NCBI GenBank assembly: GCA_046350255.1
Contig: JAXMAV010000009.1
Coordinates: 1 to 64,000, forward strand
Direction: 5' to 3'
DNA: 64,000 nucleotides
DNA from: CALDUY01 sp046350255
Lineage (GTDB): Bacteria; Planctomycetota; Planctomycetia; Gemmatales; Gemmataceae
The notes below the pieces were generated by a model. That model did not search any database and was not told the DNA's origin. It worked only from the letters and a program-made list of their open reading frames with translations. Made by a program: the position numbers and the translations under genes. Shown one piece after another: positions 26,128 to 34,608 of this stretch. Each line of letters opens with the position of its first letter. Position 1 is the stretch's first letter.

Positions 26128-27623
26128 TGGGCGTTTCCTCCTGGCCGCGACCGCAAAAAGGCTTTGATGCGCTCGGTAAACAGATCTAGCCCGGGAGCCA
26201 GCCATTCCGCTCGTTGATAGCCCAATTGACGATGCCTGCTCCACTTTCTGAGATCCGGTTGTGACTGATCACAAAGATCAATCACCAGAAGCTCACGCTG
26301 CATGCCTACATGAGTTTTGAGCCAGTGCGAGGGCAGGGGAGGCAGAAACGCATCCGCACCAGCCCAGACAACCACCGTCAGCCCATTTCGGCACGGCAGA
26401 GGATAGTCCCGCGCCACCTGGCAACTGAGAATGACATGCTCTCGCGGGGAAAACTCCGGAAGTGCAGGGGCCATCGGCTGTTCGAAATTACGACGTCTGA
26501 CTGCCGGGTAAGTCAAATAGCGCCAATCCTTCAGGCGACGGGCCAGCATTGAAGCATGTTCATCGTTCTCGGTCAAAAGCACGATCCGGGTAATCTCCCG
26601 GGTTTGAAGGAACTCACTGATGTCTGGGTACACGTTCTGTAGTGGTCCCGGATCCTCTGCCAGCAGGTTGGCCAATCGAGCAATCCAGCGGTTGCGGTGT
26701 GCATGGTTCCAGACACATCTTCTCTTGAGTGACAATGGCCGGAGACCTGAGTCGACCGTTATCTTGCTCCGAAACGGAATCCATAGCACCCGCGGTGCAA
26801 CGGCTTCACAGTGATGCTGTGGAATCACAAGACGCTCAAATCCAAAGGTGGCATGTAGCAAGTCCTGGTCCCAGGGAGGCCGGTTATCCAGGGCAGAAAC
26901 AAAGCCAAACAGCCGAAATCGCGAATCGACCTGCGTCAAGCAGAGTTGAGCACTTACACTGAGGGCCGTCCAGGCGTCGTAGGCAATAAAGAAATCACGT
27001 TGATTGCATTCAATCTGACCGTGGGCCAGGGAAATATAGGTCCCCACGACGATGCGACGGGGATTCTCCGGACACAATGTTGGAGTGACCAGGCTTGATT
27101 GGATTCGGTAGAGCTCATACAGCTTTTTTCGAAGCTGTTTGGCTTCGGCATGCGATCCCGTGGCAATAACAAACCGCTGATTGGGCCAGGCCAGGCATAG
27201 CTGGGCCAGTAGCTGAATCGGCGAGACCCCAGGCGCGCGATGTATCAGGCCGTGGCTGTTGTGCCTGACGAAATCCAGCAGAGGGCGATCACGACAGTAC
27301 CAGCACAGGGCTTCCGTCAAGGTGGGTTCCGGTAGCGAGCGAACGCCACACTGCAGTTGCGGTGTATATCCGCGCTGGAGCAGGCGATAGGCGACCACGG
27401 GGGCGAGGCCGCCGTTGGGTCGAGGTCGAGCCGGAGCAAGCATGTTTTCGAGGACAACCTCGCTCTCCAAGGTGCAGTCCGCTCCATGTACCGGTAAGAA
27501 ATCGTAAGTGAGCAGTGGGCCAACCACAGCCAGTAGCGATTCATCCATCACCAGTTGCTGATTTTGGATGCGAATGGTTGCACTGGGGCGTTGGCCACTT
27601 GCGGCGAATTGATATTGAGACAT
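26124..27623 (-). CDS. Degenerate SF2-helicase-like protein
   Basis: This 499-residue protein has the outline of a two-domain superfamily-2 helicase. The motif I position reads HRAPGVSPIQLL (128-139) without GKT; Ia-like FVIATGSHAEAKQLRKKL follows; motif II reads FFIAYDAW (211-218) in place of DEAH; and RIVLLTENDEHASMLARRL plus VILSCQVARDYPL resemble motifs IV and V. Both ATP-binding motifs are lost, so it is probably a nucleic-acid-binding scaffold rather than a motor. It is coupled to the reverse transcriptase by an ATGA overlap, which argues for a joint complex. ATG 27623 has GGAG about ten bases upstream. Confidence 0.6.
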   Translation of the reverse strand: MSQYQFAASGQRPSATIRIQNQQLVMDESLLAVVGPLLTYDFLPVHGADCTLESEVVLENMLAPARPRPNGGLAPVVAYRLLQRGYTPQLQCGVRSLPEPTLTEALCWYCRDRPLLDFVRHNSHGLIHRAPGVSPIQLLAQLCLAWPNQRFVIATGSHAEAKQLRKKLYELYRIQSSLVTPTLCPENPRRIVVGTYISLAHGQIECNQRDFFIAYDAWTALSVSAQLCLTQVDSRFRLFGFVSALDNRPPWDQDLLHATFGFERLVIPQHHCEAVAPRVLWIPFRSKITVDSGLRPLSLKRRCVWNHAHRNRWIARLANLLAEDPGPLQNVYPDISEFLQTREITRIVLLTENDEHASMLARRLKDWRYLTYPAVRRRNFEQPMAPALPEFSPREHVILSCQVARDYPLPCRNGLTVVVWAGADAFLPPLPSHWLKTHVGMQRELLVIDLCDQSQPDLRKWSRHRQLGYQRAEWLAPGLDLFTERIKAFLRSRPGGNAQ

Positions 27624-27651
27624 CTGTTACTCACTCCTTGTCAAATGGGGT

Positions 27652-27713
27652 AAATGGTTCATTGAAACCATTTGCAATGATTGGCATTCCTGATGCCTGG
27701 TCAATTGGTCCAG
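27652..27713. promoter_or_regulatory. Inverted repeat and palindrome between parB-like and helicase-like genes
   Basis: The intergenic stretch holds a perfect 8-bp inverted repeat, AAATGGTT/AACCATTT (27652-27673, six-base loop), then the 17-bp motif CTGGTCAATTGGTCCAG (27697-27713). Both lie within 30-90 bp upstream of the helicase-like start. They are good candidates for an operator or for a binding site of the adjacent ParB-like protein. Confidence 0.5.
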
Positions 27714-27805
27714 TTGTGATGCGAGTGGTCGTTTCGGGTAATGAGTGCCATTCAACGGATCGGTTACTTGATCCCAAGGCACTGCACTGCCATGGTCCAA
27801 TGGGC

Positions 27806-28879
27806 TCACTGCCCTCCTCTGGTCAATTTGTCCGGCACGGGCCTTGCTGTTTGGCCATGGTTGCAGCCCTCGCGCTCAAGATCTGCATAGAGCTCGTCAT
27901 CCTCAGCCTGTAGCGCTTCCAGGTAATCCAGCTCGGCCTCGCGCACGCGTTCCAGTAATTCCAGTGCGCGGTCCAGGACCGGAATGGTGTCCTTGCCGAG
28001 GCTGGCGCTTCCTGGGACGGGGTGAGGAAGGGCCAATTCGGTCCATTTTTTCAACTGTCGGAGAAACCTCACATGCAGCCGACTGAGAGGGACACGGCGG
28101 TTGGAATTAGCACCTTGCAGGATGGCGTTTACTGCCTCTTTCGCTGGAGTGCCTTGCTGGATTGATGCCGCAATCGCTTGCTGTTGCTCGGCTGGGAGCT
28201 TTGCAATGGCCAGGGCCTTTACCATGGGCAACTGCCCCTGAGAGACAGCGTTTTGGACCGCCCGTGGTGTTTCCAGAACCTTTTCATAACGATCGAGCGT
28301 GCGCCCCGAGATGCCGCCCCCCAACTTCCTCGCCAGGCGATCGCGAATATCCAGTCGGTCAATTAAGCGAAGTTCGTTATGTGGGACTTTCTTCTCCAAC
28401 TCCTTGAGTCTTCGGAACGTTCTTGCAATCGTCAGTGGATCCATTTGCCGGCGATGTAAGTTATCTTCCACGAGGAATCGTTGGATCGCGACCTCGCCAG
28501 CCTCTTCCAGATCGAACCGGACGACCACATCGATTTCCACCCAACCCAGCGATCGGGCGGCTCGGACCCGCTGATGGCCCGCGACGATCGTCCCGTTGGG
28601 CAGGATGTGGATGGGATTCTGGAGGCCGAGCTTGCGCATGCTCTCGGCCAGTTCGGCGAGCTCCTGCTCGCTAACGTCGCCGACCAGGTCAGACTGCTGC
28701 GGATGGTCCTGGAGTTGAGACAGGAAGCGCCTTTCGGATACTCTCTGGGGCTGCAATGCAGGAGGATTTTCCATCTCTGGACATGCCGAATGGCTCAACT
28801 CTGTTGGTTTCCGCCGGCGACGAAGCACCGGGGGCGAAGTGGTCGGGTCGGAGCAAAGGAGATCGGTGGTTTCGTTCAC
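27806..28879 (-). CDS. ParB-like protein
   Basis: This 357-residue protein starts at GTG 28879 with GGAG close upstream. Residues ~70-135 form the ParB/Srx nucleotide-binding fold, with GTIVAGHQRVRAARSLG as the conserved box and VEDNLHRRQMDPL following. A helical HTH region comes next (RDRLARKLGGGISGRTLDRY), then a charged C-terminus. Such proteins bind CTP and a palindromic DNA site in partition, or act as nucleases or regulators elsewhere. No parA neighbour is present, so a role in plasmid partition is unlikely and a regulatory or complex role in the RT operon is inferred. A copy of the 17-bp motif lies in its 3' end. Confidence 0.82.
   Translation of the reverse strand: MNETTDLLCSDPTTSPPVLRRRRKPTELSHSACPEMENPPALQPQRVSERRFLSQLQDHPQQSDLVGDVSEQELAELAESMRKLGLQNPIHILPNGTIVAGHQRVRAARSLGWVEIDVVVRFDLEEAGEVAIQRFLVEDNLHRRQMDPLTIARTFRRLKELEKKVPHNELRLIDRLDIRDRLARKLGGGISGRTLDRYEKVLETPRAVQNAVSQGQLPMVKALAIAKLPAEQQQAIAASIQQGTPAKEAVNAILQGANSNRRVPLSRLHVRFLRQLKKWTELALPHPVPGSASLGKDTIPVLDRALELLERVREAELDYLEALQAEDDELYADLEREGCNHGQTARPVPDKLTRGGQ
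27819..27835. repeat. 17-bp partial palindrome copy 3
   Basis: CTGGTCAATTTGTCCGG lies at the 3' end of the ParB-like gene and is read as PDKLTRG. It differs from copy 1 at one position and is ~105 bp from copy 2. Confidence 0.55.
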
Positions 28880-28968
28880 TGGAGGCTCCAGATGGAAGAA
28901 CTTGAAATGGGGGTAAAACCGGTGACTGTGATTCCTGAACCAGAGGCTTTCTTGACCCGGGCCAGTGC

Positions 28969-29241
28969 CTACTCACCTTGTCGGTGAGCGTCTGCTGGAA
29001 CCCCGGATAGATCGCCGGTCCTCGCTGCATCCCCACTGAGACGATCAATGAAGCGCAGCACTGCCTGCTTGCTCGTAAAACGGCGACCGCCAATCATCTT
29101 GGTTTCGAGTTTGATGCGCTGACGTCCCACGCCCTGCATTGCCCAGCGGACACAGGTGCTGGGATGGACTTTCCTTGACGGAAATGGCAATAATTCGGGA
29201 GTACGGCCAATGGGAATTAACTCCTCGCTCACTTCGATCAT
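28969..29241 (-). CDS. DUF1580-like excisionase-type protein
   Basis: This 90-residue protein starts at ATG 29241 with AAGGAG five bases upstream. The sequence HPSTCVRWAMQGVGRQRIKL followed by KMIGGRRFTSKQAVLRFIDR matches the planctomycete-specific DUF1580 family, an excisionase/MerR-like winged helix. It is the first gene of the minus-strand RT operon and 90 bp ahead of the ParB-like gene. Such small proteins commonly mark integrative elements and may regulate or help excise them. Confidence 0.75.
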   Translation of the reverse strand: MIEVSEELIPIGRTPELLPFPSRKVHPSTCVRWAMQGVGRQRIKLETKMIGGRRFTSKQAVLRFIDRLSGDAARTGDLSGVPADAHRQGE

Positions 29242-29345
29242 GTTCGCTCCTTATTGCGAGAATCTGTTGCGGCACGTGTATGGTAAATGTCTTCAACGAA
29301 ATGACCAGTGTGGAGGTGACTGGGAGATGACTGGAAAGTGCCTTG

Positions 29346-29374
29346 TTGACAGATAGGCAGGTCGGGAGTACCAT
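29346..29374 (+). promoter_or_regulatory. Sigma-70-type promoter
   Basis: TTGACA (29346-29351), a 17-base spacer and TACCAT (29369-29374) point rightward to the gene at 29452. The predicted start near 29381 leaves a ~70-base leader. Confidence 0.65.
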
Positions 29375-29451
29375 GGGTCAGATGGTTTCGAATCCATGGA
29401 ATAGCCATGGCCTGGCTGTTCAGTAATGCCCCTTGGCGAGTAGGAAAACAA

Positions 29452-30507
29452 ATGCCCCATTCCATTGAGCAATTCAGGACGTTCGCTCTCGCTTACCAGT
29501 TGCCGGATGAATTTGCCCGCTTGCAGTTGCTGGTGGAGCGGCACATTTGTCATGTCGATGAGAGGGATTACCTGGCGATCCCGGTGGCGCTCGATCACGC
29601 CCAGCGGTCACTCACTGCCCTGGTGGATGCGTTGCGTGGCGTACCTGGAAGCCCTGGGGATCCGAAGGGAGTGGAATTCTGCAATACTCTGGATGCATTT
29701 CGTGCCGAGCTGGTTGCATTCTTGGGTGGAACTGTCCACCAGGAGGGGAGAAGGGAGATCCAGCACTCCGATCCGGAGTGCCACTACAAGCTCTGTCAGC
29801 AACTCCTGCAACAATCTCCCCTCCATGGCGCAACCTGCGAGAGACTCCGGGGGCAGTTTGTCAGGTTTCTTGATACCCTCCCTGCTCCCTTGAACCACGT
29901 GGCTCGACTTGGCAACCTGCTGGCACCGATTGTGCACTGGAATTGGGAATGCACTCGGTCCATCGATCCTGTCGAGGGCGACGCCTATGACTTCGCGGAG
30001 AAGATTCAGGCCGGGATGGACGCAGTGAAGGAGCAGTTGGAGCCGTACTGCGGTTTTCTCGCCAATGTTTCCTTCCAGGTGACCTGCAGGTTGAGGCAGA
30101 TTCTCCCCTGGCAGGCTGTCCGTCTACATGACTTTCTGACAAGTACGTTCGGTCAATTGGCCTTGATTGATGAAACAGGGGAGGTGGCGCCAGTTCCCCT
30201 GGTCGGTGCAGCATCAGAGTTGCCTGGATCCAGCCCGGAAACGCCTCGTTGGAGCAAGGAAACGGGGGAACTATTCCTGGGGACGACTGTGATTCGAACC
30301 GTGCGGGGTGAACACATCGCGTCGACCATCGTTGCCATCCTGGATGGCTTCGAGCGGGCCGGATGGCCTCCAGTCATCGATAATCCGTTCGGGGTGAAAT
30401 TCACAGCGAGGCGAACTGATGCATTGCGGAGTCTGAACAGGGGCTTGAACCGGATCCAGTTCCGCGGAACCGGGGAGAAAGGGCGAATTCGCTGGCAGTT
30501 GAAATGA
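29452..30507 (+). CDS. Uncharacterised protein with winged-helix-like C-terminus
   Basis: This ~351-residue protein starts at ATG 29452, with AGGA seven bases before it; an ATG at 29407 in frame is an alternative. The bulk is helical. The last ~60 residues (IVAILDGFERAGWPPVIDNP then DALRSLNRGLNRIQFRGTG and RIRWQL) resemble a winged-helix domain common at the end of planctomycete accessory proteins. No enzyme motif is visible. It is divergent from the RT operon with a good promoter in between, so it may regulate that operon or be regulated with it. Confidence 0.65.
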   Translation: MPHSIEQFRTFALAYQLPDEFARLQLLVERHICHVDERDYLAIPVALDHAQRSLTALVDALRGVPGSPGDPKGVEFCNTLDAFRAELVAFLGGTVHQEGRREIQHSDPECHYKLCQQLLQQSPLHGATCERLRGQFVRFLDTLPAPLNHVARLGNLLAPIVHWNWECTRSIDPVEGDAYDFAEKIQAGMDAVKEQLEPYCGFLANVSFQVTCRLRQILPWQAVRLHDFLTSTFGQLALIDETGEVAPVPLVGAASELPGSSPETPRWSKETGELFLGTTVIRTVRGEHIASTIVAILDGFERAGWPPVIDNPFGVKFTARRTDALRSLNRGLNRIQFRGTGEKGRIRWQLK

Positions 30508-30544
30508 TTAGCAACTACCTCAATTCGGCAATTGCTGGAGCCTT

Positions 30545-31230
30545 TTATTGATTTGAAACCAAATTGGTGAACTAGCAAGGAGAGGAAGGCCAACCCATGC
30601 CAACCGGCGAGCATCGGGGCCAACCGCTCGTAGTCCCGCGCCAGCCGTCGGAAACGTCCCAGCCAGTCGCACGTGCGCTCTACCACCCAGCGGCGTGGTA
30701 GCAGCACACCCCCCCGCTTGGCCTCCGTGTGCTTGACGACCTACAGACGGGTGCCCTCCTCCCTCGCCTGGTTCACGAAGGTCACCTCCACCTGCTCGCC
30801 GGTCGCCTATTGGACCACCCCGTCCGGCTCGCTGACCTGGACGGGAGTCGCTGACGGGGGATTTCAGCGCTGGCAGGTCGCCCCGTGTTTCACCGCAGCA
30901 TTCACTGTTGAGCCGTTGCACTTCAGGTGCCCGTCGTAGCCAGAGCGAAAGCCCCTCTCGGAGTTCGGTTGAAGCAAGCGGTGATGGAGGATGATCACGG
31001 AAGTCTGGCCGCTCCTTGCCTCCACGAGCCGAAGGATCTCGCGAAGGGCGTTGGGCACCTGTTCAAAGCGGGAGCATGCGTTACTGGTAACGGGTCTTGA
31101 CCACGTAGCGGAGGCCGTTGAACACCTGAAGTAGGTTGTCGGCCCGTGGTGGAACGTCCTCTCGGATCAGCAGGAGGTAGGGGAGCAGGAAGTACCACTC
31201 GGTGTCTGTTTCCTCACTGGGGTACGGCAT
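30545..31230 (-). pseudogene. IS5-family transposase relic
   Basis: The minus strand holds separated pieces of one IS5-type DDE transposase. The N-terminus from ATG 31230 reads YPSEETDTEWYFLLPYLLL and VFNGLRYVVKTRYQ. A middle part reads ALREILRLVEARSGQ and GYDGHLKCNGSTVNAAVKHG. The C-terminus reads LLPRRWVVERTCDWLGRFRR and LARDYERLAPMLAGWHGLAF. Frame changes, in-frame TAG stops and internal deletions separate them, and the region around the catalytic aspartates is mostly gone. The element is dead. Terminal inverted repeats were not identified. Confidence 0.82.
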
Positions 31231-31719
31231 TCGTGGACTGCTCATCCAGGTAACATCAGCATTCTTTTCACTTAAGTCAATCATTGGTTCCAGAGGTGAC
31301 CCGCGTCCCTCTGGACGAGATGCGTTGGCGCGGCCAGCCATCCTGGTCTTCATCGAGTCGTTCTGTTCAGGCAGCTGGAGCCTCTCCACATCCAGGCGCA
31401 ACCTGACCTGGGTGATCAGGCTATTCCTTGGTAGGCAAGAGAGCACACGAGTACCGATTGCTGATGAGGTACCACCCTATGATCCCCCCGGGATGGACGG
31501 CACTCCCCGTGGATTCCATGGTGGGATTCTTCGCATCCTCCTTGCCAGGGCACACCTCAAGCCCTTGATTGTAAGGGGCCGAAGGATTTTTCCTGGAACC
31601 GGTCAATGACCAGGAACACAGATGGGGATCCTCCGCTCTGCTGCTGAACCGCTCCCCGCAAGACGACTCCTGTGGAGAGGGCGGGTGTTCCATCCCCACT
31701 GCTCCTTACCACCAAACAA
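31231..31719. other. Intergenic stretch beside IS relic
   Basis: About 490 bases without a supported gene. Short open frames show no family resemblance. The stretch probably includes old IS flank. Confidence 0.4.
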
Positions 31720-31745
31720 CCCCTGGGGCAAAGACGCCCCAGGGG
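31720..31745 (-). terminator. Terminator of RHH-like gene
   Basis: A perfect 10-bp stem, CCCCTGGGGC/GCCCCAGGGG, with a six-base loop lies 22 bp after the stop of the minus-strand gene. It is followed on that strand by TTGTTTGG, a weak T-rich tract. Confidence 0.75.
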
Positions 31746-31766
31746 GTTACTCTGTAGGGTTGCCAC

Positions 31767-32237
31767 TCAGACCTGATCAAAGACCTCCACCGCGCCTTCA
31801 ATAAAGCCTTCTGTGAAGTGAGAGCTTAGGGACAGGTCCTCATCGATCCCATAGTCCTTGAAAAACAGGCTTGTAGGTGGTGCCAGGTTGTTTTCCTTCC
31901 AAAAAGCGTAAGCGACCTTCTCCTCATCTGTGGAAGACACGATCGTCTCCTCACGCCATTTGGCAACCTTTTTCAGGGCGGAGTAGGAAAAGTGGTTTTT
32001 GGCCGCCTCGATTCCCCAGGACTTCCCTTCCTGGCGAAGTTCGTCGTAGCTTTCTTCCTTGCTGGCCCGCAGCCGGGCCAACCCGTCTTCAAGGCCATCA
32101 TTAAACTGTTCCATGATTTCAATCTTTCGCTCAAAAGCCGCGGACGCTACCTGAGACCAGTTCACCCGGTCGGCGACCGCGTCCATTTTCGCCTTCAAGG
32201 TGTCCAGAACTGAAATGTTCATTCGGATCGATGGCAT
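31767..32237 (-). CDS. Ribbon-helix-helix-like protein
   Basis: This 156-residue protein starts at ATG 32237 with AGGAG nine bases before; an upstream in-frame start was rejected because the promoter lies in that part. The N-terminal ~45 residues (IRMNISVLDTLKAKMDAVAD then RVNWSQVASAAFERKIEIM) look like an RHH/CopG DNA-binding fold. The rest is an acidic, helical tail with no known motif. It may be an antitoxin-like repressor without an obvious toxin partner. It has its own promoter and terminator and so forms a single-gene unit. Confidence 0.7.
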   Translation of the reverse strand: MPSIRMNISVLDTLKAKMDAVADRVNWSQVASAAFERKIEIMEQFNDGLEDGLARLRASKEESYDELRQEGKSWGIEAAKNHFSYSALKKVAKWREETIVSSTDEEKVAYAFWKENNLAPPTSLFFKDYGIDEDLSLSSHFTEGFIEGAVEVFDQV

Positions 32238-32300
32238 GGGGATGTTCTCCTTCTCTCGCCACGATACACACCGCCACGCATTAACGAGCAACGCAAACAA

Positions 32301-32329
32301 ATCATACACAACAGACGGGCGGCCGTCAA
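32301..32329 (-). promoter_or_regulatory. Sigma-70-type promoter of RHH-like gene
   Basis: On the minus strand TTGACG, a 17-base spacer and TATGAT lie 64 bp ahead of the start codon at 32237. The match is near consensus and the spacing is ideal. Confidence 0.72.
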
Positions 32330-33379
32330 CCGACCATTGCGCAATCCTTGAAAAAATTGCAGAGGAATGGTTCCGACATCGGTGCAAGTTCGGTAGAGAC
32401 AGCGGGTGGCCTTCTGCTGAGCTACACGAAGGAGCTGCTCATTCCCAGCTTGTATTTGTTCTTCAGTCGTCCTCGCCCAAGCAGATCCGCTGCGATGCCC
32501 CCACCCAGTTCGCCATGTTTTCCCCGATTGCGCAACATCGTGTTTGCCCAGGCGTTCGACCTCAGTCGCTTGCCTGCGCATTACTCACTTTGCTGGCCGA
32601 CCAACCTGAAAGCCTCCCCTCTTCGGGCATCGGCACCTCCCTCTGTAGCTTCAAACCGCATGCTGGTGGATCCACACGACGAAACAGAGACGACTGTGGC
32701 GATGTGAGGGGCTGCATACCTTCAGGAACACGTGGAGGCAGCAGCGATTCGGACCCGATGGCGACGGCTAGAAAAGACGACGAGCCATGGGAGCTTACAG
32801 GTGATGGAGCTCTGATTGCGTATTCGATCCGACAACGCAGGGATAGCGACTACAGATCCTGCTGGCGAAAAATGAATACACACGCGAGCGCGCGGTGATA
32901 GCGATGGGAAAACGATTCCGGAAGTAGGAGATGCTCCGGATGAGGCAGCTCCGCGAGAGGTACCGTATGGAGCAGAAGGCAGTGGTGTTGCTGGAGTGGA
33001 GCCATCCATGAGAAATCCCTACCCCATGTGCAGCGGTACGCGGACCCACCGGTGTTCACTCAGAGCAGCGTTTCGGGTAACTCGCCTCTCGCGCCTGGGT
33101 CCCCGTTCGCTTCCTGCTGGCAGACAGGACCGCCACGGGTATACTGACTCGGTCCGGCTGGCACTGGGCTGGTCGGATGCCGTCGGGGTCGTTTTGCATT
33201 CGGCCCCCCTTTGTGGACAACGGCCTGGCCTTGATCCGCCCCTGCTTGTTGCTGTGAATGCCGTGTCGCCCCGACCTTTGCCTTCCTCGGATCCTTCCGG
33301 TGAAACCCACCAGCGCGTGGGTTCGACTGCTCCACCGGACAGCACGACTCCCGACTCCAGCGGGCCGGGACATACCTCC
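32330..33379. other. Stretch with no convincing gene
   Basis: About 1 kb. Long open frames exist on both strands, but their translations are low in typical secondary-structure pattern and lack ribosome-binding sites. The right part is in frame with the broken kinase at 33380 and could be its degraded N-terminal extension. Confidence 0.4.
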
Positions 33380-33929
33380 GTTGTTCCCCTGGATTTTCAG
33401 TTGCTGCGGCTCGCTGGTCGGGGCGCTTTTGGCGCGGTCTAGGTCGCCCGGGATGTCACCGGTATCCTCTTTGCCGTGAAGATTGTGGACCCCGCTGCAC
33501 TGCCCGGTTCCGACCCAGGCGCGCGGGAAGAGCAGGCTCTGGCGTTGGTTCGCCGTCGCGTGCCGCAGTATCCTCATCTGGTGCGCATCTTTCATGTCAG
33601 CCGTCAGGCGGGCCGACTCCTTTATGCTATGGAGCTGGCCGACGCTGCCGCGGGTTCACCTCCAGAGGACCAGGAGGGCTACCAGGCTGATACCCTGGCG
33701 CATCGGATCGCCACCCACGGTCGGCTTCCTCTGGCTGAAGCCACAAGCATCGCCCTCCATCTACTCCAGGCCCTCGACACGTTGCATCAGGCCGGTGTGG
33801 TGCACCGGGATGTAAAACCTCTTTGTGGAGGGCCTCGCCAAGCTGGCTGATGTGGGACTCGCCTTCACCATTCAGACCCAGATGAGTCTGGCAGCTAAGA
33901 TGGTTACATCTCGCTCCTTTCCACTCTGA
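33380..33929 (+). pseudogene. Broken Ser/Thr kinase gene
   Basis: A protein-kinase N-lobe starts with FQLLRLAGRGAFGAV, the glycine-rich loop, then hits an in-frame TAG at 33440-33442. The frame continues as VARDVTGILFAVKIVD (VAVK-like lysine), then DTLHQAGVVHRDVKP. After HRDVKP an ~11-base deletion, judged against the usual HRDVKPSNI pattern, shifts the frame. The next kinase segment (FVEGLAKLADVGLAFT) resumes in another frame and ends at 33929. The lobe containing the activation segment is missing. It lies just upstream of an intact ECF sigma/kinase pair, so it may be a decayed relative of that regulatory unit. Confidence 0.8.
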
Positions 33930-34001
33930 CAGGAGAGGCTTGGCGTAGTACAATGCGGACGATTCCATACCCGGCCCCTCTCCTCTTCCAAGGGTGCCAC
34001 C

Positions 34002-34589
34002 ATGATCGACACGCCGCGTACTTTACTGGTGCAACTTCGTGAAGGAACCGACCCCAACGCCTGGGGACGCTTTGACACGCTCTACCGACCTCTCATCACC
34101 TCTTGGGTGCGAGCCTACGGTATTCCTTCTGTGGATGTAGAGGAAATTGTCGGCAAGGTCTTCGACTCGGTACTCAACGTACTGCGCAAGGATTTCGAGT
34201 ACGACTCGACGCGTGGCAAGTTTCGACAGTATCTCGGAAAATCGGTGCGTTTCAAAGCGTACGACTACTTCCGCAAACATGGGCGGCGCGCTCCCCATGT
34301 CACCTTCGACGAGAATACTGCTCCCGCCATGGACCCATTTGATGAGGCCATGGAGCAGGAACATCGCACCCATATCCTTCGCTATTGCCTTGATTTGGCA
34401 CGTCAGCGAGTCGATGGCGACAACTGGCAGCTTTTCCTCGATTTCTATCTTCACGGCCGTCCCGCGAAAGAGTTGGCCTCCATCCATCGTATATCCGAAC
34501 AGGCGGTCTATAACCGCGTGCATCGCGTCATGACCATGGTTCGTCAAGTCGCTCGCGACCTCGACCCCGATCTCTGGCCTAAACTCTGA
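34002..34589 (+). CDS. ECF-type RNA polymerase sigma factor
   Basis: This 195-residue protein has a sigma region 2 (FDTLYRPLITSWVRAYGI then VDVEEIVGKVFDSVLNVL and KFRQYLGKSVRFKAYDYFRK) and a region 4 helix-turn-helix (KELASIHRISEQAVYNRVHR). It fits the planctomycete ECF sigma factors genetically linked to Ser/Thr kinases. ATG 34002 has AAGGGTG upstream. The kinase gene with a zinc-finger N-terminus starts 19 bp after its stop, so the two form an operon: a sigma factor and its probable membrane-free anti-sigma/kinase partner. The convergent ~25-kb operon is a candidate target. Confidence 0.9.
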   Translation: MIDTPRTLLVQLREGTDPNAWGRFDTLYRPLITSWVRAYGIPSVDVEEIVGKVFDSVLNVLRKDFEYDSTRGKFRQYLGKSVRFKAYDYFRKHGRRAPHVTFDENTAPAMDPFDEAMEQEHRTHILRYCLDLARQRVDGDNWQLFLDFYLHGRPAKELASIHRISEQAVYNRVHRVMTMVRQVARDLDPDLWPKL

Positions 34590-34608
34590 CCTCATTCGGA
34601 GCCGCCCC

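Noticed and set aside
27806..28879. Plasmid partition module
   Set aside because: The ParB-like protein has no ParA neighbour and no replication gene was found, so a partition role is not supported.
32200..32898. 232-codon plus-strand frame
   Set aside because: It begins on the antisense side of the RHH-like gene and crosses its promoter; composition is not protein-like.
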